Part shown: positions 53,539 to 62,318 of the stretch, in pieces | Layout: the number at the start of each line of letters is the position of its first letter | Position numbering within the stretch: position 1 is the stretch's first letter | Assembly (NCBI RefSeq): GCF_000720135.1 | Contig: NZ_JOIU01000010.1 | Span: 1 to 64,000, forward strand | From: Streptomyces sp. NRRL S-1022 | Lineage (GTDB): Bacteria > Actinomycetota > Actinomycetes > Streptomycetales > Streptomycetaceae | Direction of reading: 5' to 3' | DNA length: 64,000 bases | Notes under the pieces: generated by a model | The model's input: the letters and a program-made list of their open reading frames with translations, nothing else | Database searches by the model: none | What the model was told of the DNA's origin: nothing | Made by a program: the position numbers and the translations under genes

Positions 53539-53959
53539 CGGTCCCTGCCTTCTTGTCGTATCGCGGGCGCTGCCCGGAATTCGATGAGGTGCCGCCGACG
53601 TGCCCCGCCATGCTTCGTTGTATAGATGCTCCTTGTCAACGGTGATTTCCTGGGCCGTGTTGCCTTGGATAAGAGACCGGAAATGCCCTTGACGCGGAAT
53701 GCGTCGGCGGAGTCGGAAAAAGGGGCGAATCCGGTGATCGCGGAATAATGCCGGTGACCGGTCCGGCCGGTGTCAGCGCCCCGCCGCCCCCTGCCCGTAC
53801 TTTTCCGGCCGCCGAGTCCGCCCGGGCACCGGCGCGGGACGGTGAGCCGGTGGCTGGCCGGAAGTCGTCTCCAGTGGATCAAGGGCCTCTAAGCTCGGAG
53901 ACGTCTGGCGAGCCAGGCGACGGATTCTCGGCGATCTCGATGAAGGGGCCTGAACTGCG
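53539..53959. promoter_or_regulatory. AT-richer divergent region between antiporter and SDR genes
   Basis: No gene is supported in 421 bp. The stretch 53620-53760 is clearly lower in G/C than its surroundings. On the minus strand a TTGACA (53640-53635) and TATACA-like sequence lie near each other, but with a spacer too short for a normal promoter. On the plus strand a GAAGGGG before GTG 53960 can serve the SDR. Confidence 0.4.
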
Positions 53960-54796
53960 GTGGAGGACAAGCGCGTTGTCGTCGTGACCGGTGGGGGCTC
54001 GGGCATCGGACAGGCCACGGCCCGGCTGCTGAGCGAGGCGGGTCACCACGTGGTCGTCTCCGGCCGGCGGCCCGAACCCCTGGAGCGCCTCGCGCGGGAG
54101 ACGGGCGCGCTGGCGCATCCGTCCGACGCCGGGGACCCCGACGCCGCCGAGGGGCTCGTCCAGGCCGCCCTGGCCGCGTACGGACGGCTCGACGGAGTGG
54201 TGCTGAACGCCGGCATCGGACGCGGCGGAGCCGTCGGCGACATGTCGCTGCGGGACTGGGACGAGGTGATGCGCACCAACCTGACCGGTCCGCTGCTCCT
54301 GCTCCGCGCCGCCATCCCGCACCTGCTGGAGTCCAGGGGCTCGGTGGTCGCCGTCGCCTCGGTGTCCGCGCTGCGCAACGGCACCAGCAACGCCCCGTAC
54401 GCCACCTCCAAGGCGGCCCTGCTCCAGCTGTGCCGCTCCGTCGCCGTCGACTACGGGCGGCAGGGCGTGCGCGCCAACATCGTGTGCCCCGGCTGGGTGC
54501 GCACCGAGATGGCCGACCGGCGCATGGCGCGCTTCGCCGAGGAGGCACAGCTGCCCGGCGGCGGGACGGAGGCCGCCTACGAGGAGGCGACCCGCCTGCT
54601 GCCCCAGGGCCGCCCGGGCGAGCCGCGCGAGATCGCCGAGGCGATCAGCTGGTTGCTGTCCCCGGCGGCGTCGTACGTCAACGGGGCCGTGCTCACCGTC
54701 GACGGCGGCGCCACCGCCCTCGACCCCGGGACCCTCGCCTTCGACTACCACATCGCGCCCCGCGACGGCGGGACCGGCGCCGGCGCTCCCCGCTGA
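53960..54796 (+). CDS. Short-chain dehydrogenase/reductase
   Basis: This 278-aa classical SDR has cofactor motif TGGGSGIG (residues 10-17), an Arg-Arg after beta-2 (SGRRPEPL) favouring NADP, NAGIG, catalytic Ser in VASVSALRNG, and YATSK with Tyr/Lys. The C-terminal SYVNGAVLTVDGG is conserved. The substrate is unknown. It starts at GTG 53960 and is convergent with the MAB_1171c-family gene, with 7 bp between. Confidence 0.88.
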   Translation: MEDKRVVVVTGGGSGIGQATARLLSEAGHHVVVSGRRPEPLERLARETGALAHPSDAGDPDAAEGLVQAALAAYGRLDGVVLNAGIGRGGAVGDMSLRDWDEVMRTNLTGPLLLLRAAIPHLLESRGSVVAVASVSALRNGTSNAPYATSKAALLQLCRSVAVDYGRQGVRANIVCPGWVRTEMADRRMARFAEEAQLPGGGTEAAYEEATRLLPQGRPGEPREIAEAISWLLSPAASYVNGAVLTVDGGATALDPGTLAFDYHIAPRDGGTGAGAPR

Positions 54797-54803
54797 CCAG
54801 GCC

Positions 54804-55961
54804 TCAGCGCGGCCGGGCCGGCGACGTCCGGTCGGGGCCAGGGAGCACGCCGGACATGGCGGGCCACATCCGGGCGATCCCCAGCAGTGTCTCGGGACTG
54901 CCGTGCGTCACCCCGGGCAGCGGGTGCGGGTCGGCCGGCGGCACACCGGCGAGGACGGCCCGCCGGGCCTCGTCCACGGCACCGGCGAGCGCGGCGGCCG
55001 CCAGCCGGTCCTCGCGCACCCCCGCCTGCCGGGCGTACCGGCGCGCCCTCTCGTAGGCGTCCGGCCGCACGTACTGCTGGAGGGTCAGCAGGGCGTCGTA
55101 CGTCTCGATGGTCTGCCGGTGTGCCTGCAGCGCCAGCGGATGGCGTGGCTGGAGCAGCTCCAGGAGCCGGGTCCGCCGGGGCCGGGCGAGGGCCACATGG
55201 GGCACCGCCGTCACCAGGTCGCGCCACAGCGGCCACAGCCGCCAGATGGTCCGCAGCGCGTCGGCCGACCGGGCGAGGGCGCTCGCGGTGGGGACCAGCA
55301 GGGACGCCGCCCGCAGGAAGCCGTGCACGCTCATGATCACGGACAGGTAGGGCAGCAGCCGCGGGGCGGGGTCGTAGAGGTGGAACAGATAACCCGACCA
55401 GAAGACGAGCGCGAGCACGCTGCCCGCCGCGAACAACCGCAGTGACCAGACGAGGTCGCGTTCCGTCGTGCGCAGGCTGTACGCCCAGCAGACCACCACG
55501 GCGACGGCGTCACCGGCGAGGTGGGAGCCGATGAGGATCAGCCAGTAGGCGGACGACGCGGACGCGGGCCGCTGCGCGGACGCCGTCCCTCCGCCCGCCT
55601 GGTCCACCTGCAGCAGGTCCAGGACGGGCAGCGAGACCAGGGCCGCCGTCATCACGACCGCCACGTACCCGCGCAGTCGCGGGGTGCGGCTGGAGTCGAT
55701 CACGAAGAGGAGGACCAGTCCCGCGCTCAGGACGCCGATCAGGTTGCGGGCCAGCGACACCGAGTGGACGTCGATCCCGGCGGACGCGAGCCGGCCGACG
55801 ATCCGGGGCTGGAAGAGGGTGATGGCGGTGGTCGCGGCCAGCACGGTGAGCCAGAGCCCTCGCAGGTGGGGATGGCGCAACGCGGACCGGGCCCGCCAGA
55901 CCAGGGCGAACCACAGGGCGAGCACGCTGGCGAACCCGACGTGCGCCGCCAGCTCACTCAC
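54804..55961 (-). CDS. MAB_1171c-family membrane protein
   Basis: The 385-aa protein has about seven predicted helices in residues 1-240 and a cytoplasmic helical C-terminal part (about 250-385, YDALLTLQQYVRPDAYERARRYA). It matches the MAB_1171c/DUF6545 type of membrane protein seen next to ImmA/IrrE peptidases in streptomycetes. It overlaps the upstream peptidase gene by 8 bp, so the two are coupled. Function is unknown; a regulated membrane effector is one possibility. Confidence 0.8.
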   Translation of the reverse strand: MSELAAHVGFASVLALWFALVWRARSALRHPHLRGLWLTVLAATTAITLFQPRIVGRLASAGIDVHSVSLARNLIGVLSAGLVLLFVIDSSRTPRLRGYVAVVMTAALVSLPVLDLLQVDQAGGGTASAQRPASASSAYWLILIGSHLAGDAVAVVVCWAYSLRTTERDLVWSLRLFAAGSVLALVFWSGYLFHLYDPAPRLLPYLSVIMSVHGFLRAASLLVPTASALARSADALRTIWRLWPLWRDLVTAVPHVALARPRRTRLLELLQPRHPLALQAHRQTIETYDALLTLQQYVRPDAYERARRYARQAGVREDRLAAAALAGAVDEARRAVLAGVPPADPHPLPGVTHGSPETLLGIARMWPAMSGVLPGPDRTSPARPR

Positions 55962-56508
55962 CGGCGTCCGCCGTCACCCCGAGGAACGCGCCGAGCCGTC
56001 CCAGCGGCCCGGCCACCCGGCCGGTCGTCCCGGCGCTCTGGATCAGGGTGGCGATCATCTCGGCTTCTTGTTCCTCGGTGTTCGTGTAACTCGTCCTGGC
56101 CATCAGCCGTCCGACGAGGTGGGGCTGAAGGCCGGTCAGCAGGTCACCGGCCGGCTGCTCGCCGTCCTCCACCAGGCTCCGATGGTGATCGCACAGCACA
56201 TGACCGATCTCGTGGAGGATGATGTGCTCGCGGTGCAGCGGGGCGGTCCGGGCCTCGTAGAAGACGTAGTCGGCGTTGGCCGTGCCCAGCCACAGACCGC
56301 ATGCCCCGGTGGCCGCGGCCTCCTCGGGCAGCTCCCTCAGCACGAGCGGACGGCCCCTGAGCTCCTCCACCCGCTCCCGGACGGCGTCCAGGGACAGCGA
56401 CCGCTGAACCCCGAGATCGCGCAGAATCCTGGCGCATCGGCGCCGTAGCGCTGCGTACTCGCCCGTTCTCCTCACCTGCCGTGTCACCCCGTTCGGGCGA
56501 GAAAGCAC
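55954..56508 (-). CDS. ImmA/IrrE-family metallopeptidase
   Basis: The 184-aa protein has the zinc-peptidase motif HEIGHVLCDHH (residues about 97-107) after an alpha region (LRRRCARILRDLGV), as in ImmA, which cleaves phage-like repressors, and IrrE. No XRE repressor partner is encoded next to it, unlike most such pairs. GTG 56508 is chosen for its GGAG 6 nt upstream. The gene is divergent from miaB across 415 bp. Confidence 0.85.
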   Translation of the reverse strand: MLSRPNGVTRQVRRTGEYAALRRRCARILRDLGVQRSLSLDAVRERVEELRGRPLVLRELPEEAAATGACGLWLGTANADYVFYEARTAPLHREHIILHEIGHVLCDHHRSLVEDGEQPAGDLLTGLQPHLVGRLMARTSYTNTEEQEAEMIATLIQSAGTTGRVAGPLGRLGAFLGVTADAGE

Positions 56509-56923
56509 TTCCCGCTCCAGCGGACAAGCCGTGGGTCACACCTAAGCAGGTCGCCCGCCCCCTTGCACACGCCTGCCCGGTCTTTCGGTCGCCCTTTGGC
56601 GGAAAACCTCCTCCCGCGCGCGGGCCGCCGAACCGGCGGCGGACGCCGGCTCCCACTCGCCGAAGCCGACGTCCCGGCCGACCGGCTCCCAGGCCCGCAG
56701 TCCGGCGCGGACGCGGTGCGGACGCGGTCCGGGTGGCCCTTGAGCGCGGGCCCGCAGCTGCCAGGTCCGGGGGCGCGGGGCCGCCCGGTGTGGCGGCCGG
56801 GACCCGCGGCGCGGCCGGACGTGCGCGGCCGGTGAGGTGCCCGCCCGGAGACCGCTGCCCGGCCGGCAACCGCCGCGGGGAAACCGGGGACAGGGTCTTC
56901 CGCGGAGCGCCTACCCTTGAGGA
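56509..56923. promoter_or_regulatory. 415-bp divergent region between the peptidase gene and miaB
   Basis: I see no supported gene on either strand. It is GC-rich with short repeats of GGACGCGGT near 56709-56730. At the miaB end, TACCCT (56912-56917) lies 6 nt before the ATG and is the likely -10 of a leaderless mRNA. No promoter for the peptidase could be fixed. Confidence 0.45.
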
Positions 56924-58450
56924 ATGACCAGCAGCAGCGACCGGAGCCCGGCAGTGGACGTTCCCACCCCCAAGAGTTACGAGATCCGCACCTACGGGTG
57001 CCAGATGAACGTCCACGACTCCGAGCGGTTGGCCGGGCTGCTTGAGGAGGCCGGATACGTGCGGGCCCCCGAGGGCTCGGACGGCGACGCGGACGTCGTC
57101 GTCTTCAACACCTGCGCGGTCCGCGAGAACGCCGACAACCGCCTCTACGGCAACCTCGGCCGGCTCGCCTCGAAGAAGGCCGGCCGTCCCGGCATGCAGA
57201 TCGCGGTCGGTGGCTGTCTCGCGCAGAAGGACCGCGACACCATCGTGAAGAAGGCGCCCTGGGTGGACGTCGTCTTCGGCACGCACAACATCGGCAAGCT
57301 GCCCGTGCTGCTGGAGCGCGCCCGCGTCCAGGAGGAGGCGCAGGTCGAGATCGCCGAGTCCCTGGAGGCCTTCCCCTCCACGCTGCCGACCCGGCGCGAG
57401 AGCGCGTACGCGGCCTGGGTGTCGATCTCCGTCGGCTGCAACAACACCTGCACCTTCTGCATCGTCCCGGCCCTGCGCGGCAAGGAGAAGGACCGCCGCC
57501 CCGGCGACATCCTCGCCGAGATCGAGGCCCTGGTCGGCGAGGGCGTCTCCGAGATCACCCTGCTCGGCCAGAACGTCAACGCCTACGGCTCCGACATCGG
57601 CGACCGCGAGGCCTTCAGCAAGCTGCTGCGCGCCTGCGGGAACATCGAGGGACTGGAGCGGGTCCGCTTCACCTCCCCGCACCCCCGCGACTTCACCGAC
57701 GACGTGATCACCGCGATGGCCGAGACGCCCAACGTGATGCCCCAGCTGCACATGCCGCTGCAGTCCGGCTCCGACACCGTCCTGAAGGCGATGCGCCGGT
57801 CGTACCGGCAGGACCGTTACCTCGGGATCATCGAGAAGGTGCGGGCCGCCATCCCGCACGCCGCGATCACCACGGACATCATCGTGGGCTTCCCGGGCGA
57901 GACCGAGGAGGACTTCGAGCAGACCCTGCACGTCGTCCGCGAGGCCCGCTTCACGCAGGCCTTCACCTTCCAGTACTCCAAGCGCCCCGGCACCCCGGCC
58001 GCGACCATGGAGAACCAGATCCCCAAGGAGGTCGTCCAGGCGCGCTACGAGCGGCTGGTCGCCCTCCAGGAGGAGATCTCCTGGGAGGAGAACAAGAAGC
58101 AGGTCGGCCGCACGCTGGAGCTGATGGTCGCCGAGGGCGAGGGCCGCAAGGACGGCGCCACCCACCGCCTCTCCGGCCGCGCCCCCGACAACCGCCTGGT
58201 CCACTTCACCAAGCCGGACCAGGAGGTGCGCCCCGGTGACGTGGTCACGGTCGAGGTGACGTACGCCGCCCCGCACCACCTCCTCGCCGAGGGCCCCGTC
58301 CTCGACGTGCGCCGCACGCGCGCGGGCGACGCCTGGGAGAAGCGCACCGCCGAGGCGGCTGCCAAGCCGGCCGGCGTCATGCTCGGCCTGCCGAAGATCG
58401 GCGTCCCGGCCCCGATGCCGGCGGTGGCGAGCGCCTGCGGCTGCGACTGA
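56924..58450 (+). CDS. miaB: tRNA-2-methylthio-N6-isopentenyladenosine synthase MiaB
   Basis: The 508-aa radical-SAM methylthiotransferase modifies A37 of tRNAs. The UPF0004 domain carries [20 protein letters not shown] and GGCLAQKD cluster cysteines. The radical-SAM motif CNNTCTFC is followed by [17 protein letters not shown] and [16 protein letters not shown] domain (about 405-470) ends the core. A short Cys-containing tail (ACGCD) closes the protein. MiaA, which makes its substrate, is encoded 2 kb downstream. A leaderless start is predicted. Confidence 0.96.
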   Translation: MTSSSDRSPAVDVPTPKSYEIRTYGCQMNVHDSERLAGLLEEAGYVRAPEGSDGDADVVVFNTCAVRENADNRLYGNLGRLASKKAGRPGMQIAVGGCLAQKDRDTIVKKAPWVDVVFGTHNIGKLPVLLERARVQEEAQVEIAESLEAFPSTLPTRRESAYAAWVSISVGCNNTCTFCIVPALRGKEKDRRPGDILAEIEALVGEGVSEITLLGQNVNAYGSDIGDREAFSKLLRACGNIEGLERVRFTSPHPRDFTDDVITAMAETPNVMPQLHMPLQSGSDTVLKAMRRSYRQDRYLGIIEKVRAAIPHAAITTDIIVGFPGETEEDFEQTLHVVREARFTQAFTFQYSKRPGTPAATMENQIPKEVVQARYERLVALQEEISWEENKKQVGRTLELMVAEGEGRKDGATHRLSGRAPDNRLVHFTKPDQEVRPGDVVTVEVTYAAPHHLLAEGPVLDVRRTRAGDAWEKRTAEAAAKPAGVMLGLPKIGVPAPMPAVASACGCD

Positions 58451-58705
58451 GGTCCTCGCGCCCCGCGGACGGGAAGGGCGCCGCGAGTCGCGGTGCGGTG
58501 CCGCGGTGCGGTGCGGTGTCGCCGTGCGGTGCGGTGTGGTGTCGCGTCACCGGAGCGGGTACCGGGACGGCCCGGCCGCGGGATGTGCCGGGGCGCGATC
58601 AGACCGTACGGACGTCGATGGCCAGGCCGTGCGGACGATCGACTGACGGACGTACCGACCGAGGCATGGGCCGAGGGCCGCCCGTGGCGGGTTACCCTGC
58701 CGATC
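58451..58705. other. miaB 3' region with GTGCGGTG repeats
   Basis: Bases 58491-58549 contain seven imperfect copies of GTGCGGTG and variants. No gene is supported. A TACCCT at 58693-58698, 7 nt before the next ATG, is the likely -10 of a leaderless transcript. Confidence 0.5.
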
Positions 58706-59419
58706 ATGCTTGTCGCCTCCGCCGTATGCCCCTGCCCGCCTCTGCTCGTACCCGAGGTCGCCGCCGGTGCCGCACCGGAACTGGACGCCGCGCGCGCGGC
58801 GTGCACGGACGCGCTCGGTGTGCTCGCCGCCGCCCGCCCCGACCTGCTGGTGGTCGTCGGCACCGCCGAGCAGGGCCGGCTCGGCGTGTTCCCGCAGGGC
58901 AGCCCGGGCACTTTCCGCGGCTTCGGCGTCGACCTGGACGTCCGTCTGGGGCCCGCCGCCCACCCGGTTCCTGAGCGCGAGCTGCCGGCCTCGCTGGCCG
59001 TCGGGGCCTGGCTGCTGGAGCGGACCGGCTGGGCCGGCGCCCCGATCGAGGGACTCGGCGTCGCGGACACGCTGGAGCCGGAGCAGTGCGCCGGGACCGG
59101 GCGGGAACTGGCCGGCCGGGCCGGACGCGTGGCTCTGCTGGTGATGGGGGACGGCAGCGCCTGCCGCACCCTGAAGGCACCGGGTTACCTGGACGAGCGG
59201 GCGGCGCCCTTCGACGCCGAGGCCGCGCGGGCGCTCGGAGCGGCGGACACGGCGGCCCTGCGGGCCCTGGACCCCGTACTGGCCCGCGAACTGAAGGCGT
59301 CCGGTCGCGCGCCCTGGCAGATCCTGGCCGGCGCGGCCGGGGACGAGCCCCTCACGGGCAGCCTGCTGTACGAGGACGCGCCGTACGGCGTGGGCTACCT
59401 GGTCGCGACCTGGTCCTGA
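58706..59419 (+). CDS. Class III extradiol dioxygenase subunit B-like (LigB-like) protein
   Basis: The 237-aa protein has the LigB fold pattern (CPCPPLLVPEV, DLLVVVGTAEQG, VALLVMGDGSACRTLKAPGYLDERAAPFD split at the GDGSA block, LLYEDAPYGVGYLVA). Homologues sit between miaB and miaA in many actinobacteria, for example the mycobacterial Ala-rich protein at this place. Iron ligands of true dioxygenases are not evident, so activity is doubtful. ATG 58706 follows a -10 directly. Confidence 0.82.
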   Translation: MLVASAVCPCPPLLVPEVAAGAAPELDAARAACTDALGVLAAARPDLLVVVGTAEQGRLGVFPQGSPGTFRGFGVDLDVRLGPAAHPVPERELPASLAVGAWLLERTGWAGAPIEGLGVADTLEPEQCAGTGRELAGRAGRVALLVMGDGSACRTLKAPGYLDERAAPFDAEAARALGAADTAALRALDPVLARELKASGRAPWQILAGAAGDEPLTGSLLYEDAPYGVGYLVATWS

Positions 59420-59568
59420 GCCCTGCGCCCGGCTTCCGGTACGGCCGCCGCAGCCCCCCTGGAGGTCACGGCAGCCCCTGGAGGTTACGGGACACCCCGC
59501 GCGCGCGTCACGAGGACAGCCCGCGCCCGGGTCACTGAGGACGGCGAGCGCGCGTGAACACCAGGACG

Positions 59569-59595
59569 GCCGCCGGCCTCTCGGAAGCCGGCGGC
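59569..59595. terminator. Hairpin between the LigB-like and MT0933-like genes
   Basis: GCCGCCGGC (59569-59577) pairs with GCCGGCGGC (59587-59595) around a 9-nt loop. It lies between convergent genes in a 212-bp gap that also holds a near-perfect 19-bp repeat starting CCCCTGGAGGT (59457 and 59476). Confidence 0.6.
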
Positions 59596-59631
59596 GAACC
59601 CTTGACTTGACGGAGCCGGGCCGGGCCCGAC

Positions 59632-59919
59632 TCACGAAGCCGGCGGCGGGCCCTCCGGAGGGGCCGGGCGGGTCGAGGTCGTGGGGTCGTGGGGCGCCGC
59701 TCCGGGGCCGCTCTTGTGCGCGAGGCGGTCCATCGCCTCCTTGGCCTTGCCCGTGCCCGCCTGGATCTTGTCGCTGTACTTGTGCTTGGTCCGGTCGTCG
59801 ACGGCCTTCGCGGCCTTGTCGAGCCCGTGCTGGACCTTGTCCCCGTGCTGCCGCGCGAGGTCCGACACCTTGTCCTTGGCCGGTCCGAGCTTGGCCTTCA
59901 CGTTGTCCATCAGACCCAT
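59632..59919 (-). CDS. MT0933-type antitoxin-like small helical protein
   Basis: The 95-aa protein has MGLMDNVKAKLGPAKDKVSDLARQHGDKVQHGLDKAAKAVDD, a Lys/Ala/Asp amphipathic helix region of the MT0933/Rv0909 antitoxin family; the C terminus is Pro/Gly-rich. In mycobacteria the family pairs with Rv0910-like toxins. No toxin candidate is adjacent, and streptomycetes often keep it as an orphan. It is read together with the acidic protein gene upstream (24 bp gap). Confidence 0.8.
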   Translation of the reverse strand: MGLMDNVKAKLGPAKDKVSDLARQHGDKVQHGLDKAAKAVDDRTKHKYSDKIQAGTGKAKEAMDRLAHKSGPGAAPHDPTTSTRPAPPEGPPPAS

Positions 59920-59943
59920 GGTCCACCTTCCCTCACGGGGCAG

Positions 59944-60243
59944 TCATCTGCGGGCGCCCTCGCCGGTCTCGCTGTCGGCGGCCTCGTCGGCGGACTGCTG
60001 CCGGGGGATCCCGGCACCCTCGGACGCGTCGTCCGTACCGGACTCCGGCGGCACGGCCCCGTTCCCGGGCTCGGCCCCGGACGCGTCCTCCGCCTCCGCC
60101 GACCCGGCCCGTGCCGTCGCCGCCTCCGCCGCCTCGTCCTGCTCCGCCTCGGCTCCGGCCTGCTCCGCTTCGGAGCCGGCCGCCGCGGCCGACGCCTCCG
60201 GAGCCGCCTTCGACCTGCCGAGAAGCCGTGCAATTACACCCAT
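59944..60243 (-). CDS. Acidic Ala/Glu-rich disordered protein
   Basis: The 99-aa protein starts MGVIARLLGRSKAAPEAS and then consists of Ala, Glu, Gly and Ser with no fold signature. The N-terminal amphipathic helix MGVIARLLGRSK may touch a membrane. ATG 60243 is chosen; an earlier TTG would add 46 residues. It lies 24 bp upstream of the MT0933-like gene in the same direction and is divergent from miaA. Confidence 0.6.
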   Translation of the reverse strand: MGVIARLLGRSKAAPEASAAAAGSEAEQAGAEAEQDEAAEAATARAGSAEAEDASGAEPGNGAVPPESGTDDASEGAGIPRQQSADEAADSETGEGARR

Positions 60244-60426
60244 ATCCACTCCATACGGTACTCGTGCGGGCGAATTCCCGCGTCGCCCGGTGCGTACGGT
60301 TGCGCCGCCCGGGTCACCGCCTCCGGCACCCCGGCGGGCGGCACCTCGCCACGGGCAACGACCCGGGAAGCGCACCGTCACGTAGCTCGTTCGAGACCTC
60401 GCCAGGAGGTTTGCGAGACTGGTGCG

Positions 60427-61365
60427 GTGAGCAGTGCACCCCCCGCCCCCCGCGTCATCGCCGTCGTCGGACCCACCGCGGCCGGAAAGTCCGATCTCGG
60501 CGTCTTCCTGGCCCAGCAGCTAGGCGGTGAGGTCGTCAACGCCGACTCCATGCAGCTGTACCGAGGGATGGACATCGGTACCGCCAAGCTGACGCCCGAG
60601 GAGCGCGACGGCGTCCCGCACCACCTGCTGGACATCTGGGACGTGACGGTCACCGCCTCGGTCGCCGAGTACCAGAAGCTCGCCCGCGCGCGGATCGACG
60701 CCCTGCTCGCCGAGGGCCGCTGGCCGATCCTGGTCGGCGGCTCCGGGCTGTACGTCCGCGGTGCCGTCGACAACCTGGAGTTCCCCGGCACCGACCCGGA
60801 GGTCCGGGCCCGGCTGGAGGAGGAGCTGGCGCTGCGCGGCTCCGGCGCGCTGCACGCCCGGCTGGCCGCCGCCGACCCCGAGGCCGCCCGCGCCATCCTG
60901 CCGAGCAACGGCCGCCGCATCGTCCGCGCCCTCGAAGTGATCGAGATCACCGGCCAGCCCTTCACGGCCAACCTGCCCGGCCACGACTCCGTCTACGACA
61001 CCGTCCAGATCGGCGTCGACGTGGCCCGGCCGGAACTTGACGAGCGGATCGCGCGGCGCGTCGACCGCATGTGGGACGCGGGCCTCGTGGAGGAGGTGCG
61101 TGCGCTGGAGGCGCAGGGGCTGCGCGAGGGGCGCACGGCGTCGCGCGCGCTCGGCTACCAGCAGGTCCTCGCGGCGCTCGCCGGGGCGTGCAGCGAAGCG
61201 GAAGCGCGGGCCGAGACCGTCCGTGCCACCAAGCGCTTCGCGCGCCGCCAGGATTCATGGTTCAGGCGCGATCCCCGGGTGCACTGGTTGAGTGGGGCCG
61301 CCGCGGACCGGGGGGAACTTCCGCAGCAGGCCCTGACGTTGGTCGAACGACCGGTCACAGCCTGA
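60427..61365 (+). CDS. miaA: tRNA dimethylallyltransferase MiaA
   Basis: The 312-aa enzyme adds the dimethylallyl group to A37 of tRNAs reading UNN codons. P-loop is VVGPTAAGKSDL (about 10-20), then NADSMQLYRGMDIGTAK, GGSGLYVRGAVD, NGRRIVRALEV, and the C-terminal RRVDRMWDAGLVEEV and KRFARRQDSWFRRD. Start GTG 60427 begins MSSAPPAPRVIAVVGPT; an AGGAGG at 60403-60408 is 18 nt upstream, a long spacing, so the exact start needs proof. MiaB, encoded upstream, acts on its product. Confidence 0.95.
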   Translation: MSSAPPAPRVIAVVGPTAAGKSDLGVFLAQQLGGEVVNADSMQLYRGMDIGTAKLTPEERDGVPHHLLDIWDVTVTASVAEYQKLARARIDALLAEGRWPILVGGSGLYVRGAVDNLEFPGTDPEVRARLEEELALRGSGALHARLAAADPEAARAILPSNGRRIVRALEVIEITGQPFTANLPGHDSVYDTVQIGVDVARPELDERIARRVDRMWDAGLVEEVRALEAQGLREGRTASRALGYQQVLAALAGACSEAEARAETVRATKRFARRQDSWFRRDPRVHWLSGAAADRGELPQQALTLVERPVTA

Positions 61366-61472
61366 TCACGTCATGGCATCGGGATGCGCCGCCGGTCATC
61401 GCGGCCTTCGGCGCCGTGCCATCATCGAGCTTCGATCGACCAAGTGGAGCCTAGTTGGGAGGGCGCGTGGCG

Positions 61473-62240
61473 ATGGAGGCCAGCCCTCGCGACACCGCAC
61501 AAAGTGCCGAGCACCTCACCACTGAGGGTGACGAACCGGACCGCGGCGAGCCCCGCTCCGGCGAGGACCGCCCGCGGGTGAACGGTCTGCCCGACGGCGC
61601 TCCGCACGGCTACGGCCCGAACGGCGACCACAGCCTGATCGGCCGTCCCCCGACCGGCGAGGGTCCACCCGAGGACCGCTTGTCGGATGATCGCCTGATC
61701 GGCGACTCGCTGTCCGTCGACTCCCTGCCCGAAGCGTCCGGCCTGCCCGGCCTGCCCGGCCCATCCATCCCGTCCGGCCCGGCCCCCCTCTCCATCGCGT
61801 CCGGCCTGCCGGAGGACCGCCTCGCCGACGACGGCCCCGACGACACCGTGGGCGGTGTGACCGACGACGGGCCGGAGCCGGAGGAGATGTACCCGGGCGG
61901 CCCCGAGGTCGAGGTGGAGCTGCGCCCGCAGCGCCGGCTGCGCATCTGGCAGCTCGCCCCCATCGTCGGCCTCGCCGCCGTCGGCTCCCTGATGTTCGCC
62001 TTCCCGCTCGCCTTCGACTTCGGCGACAGCGGCGCGGTCATCGCCATGCTCGGCCTGCTGATCTGCTCCTGCGCGGCGGGCTGGGGCATGATGGCCGCCC
62101 GCCGGGTGGGCTACACCTGGCCCGGCCTGCCCCCGCGCGGCTCCGGCCGCCGCCCCGACTGGCGGGTCGTCCTCGCCTACGTCCTGCTGGTCGCCCTGGT
62201 GGCCGTGCTGGCGGTGTGGCGCGTGGCCCGGCTCCGCTAG
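61473..62240 (+). CDS. Membrane protein of unknown function with long disordered N terminus
   Basis: The 255-aa protein has an acidic Pro/Gly/Asp-rich N-terminal half (1-155) with DRL and DDG repeats, then three helices (about 162-183 IVGLAAVGSLMFAFPLAF, about 190-212 VIAMLGLLICSCAAGWGMM, about 232-250 VLLVALVAVLAVW). No family is recognised. GTG 61467 and ATG 61473 both follow GGGAGGG; ATG is used. It lies between miaA and dapF. Confidence 0.75.
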   Translation: MEASPRDTAQSAEHLTTEGDEPDRGEPRSGEDRPRVNGLPDGAPHGYGPNGDHSLIGRPPTGEGPPEDRLSDDRLIGDSLSVDSLPEASGLPGLPGPSIPSGPAPLSIASGLPEDRLADDGPDDTVGGVTDDGPEPEEMYPGGPEVEVELRPQRRLRIWQLAPIVGLAAVGSLMFAFPLAFDFGDSGAVIAMLGLLICSCAAGWGMMAARRVGYTWPGLPPRGSGRRPDWRVVLAYVLLVALVAVLAVWRVARLR

Positions 62241-62256
62241 ACCCCGCCGGGCGGGT

Positions 62257-62306
62257 CCCGTCGTACCCACCCCGCAGCCGGGAGGGGTCCTGTCGTACCC
62301 AACCCG
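62257..62306 (+). promoter_or_regulatory. dapF upstream direct repeat and -10
   Basis: An 18-bp unit around GTCGTACCCA occurs at 62257-62274 and 62289-62306 with two mismatches, 32 bp apart, or three DNA turns. TACGAT (62307-62312) follows the second copy directly and lies 6 nt before the dapF ATG, so the transcript is probably leaderless. Confidence 0.5.
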
Positions 62307-62318
62307 TACGATCGAGGA

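Noticed and set aside
62290..62312. dapF promoter as a fifth full RecA-NDp site
   Set aside because: The 8-nt spacer and -10 fit, but only about five of the nine upstream bases match (TGTCG core), so it was left as a separate repeat element.
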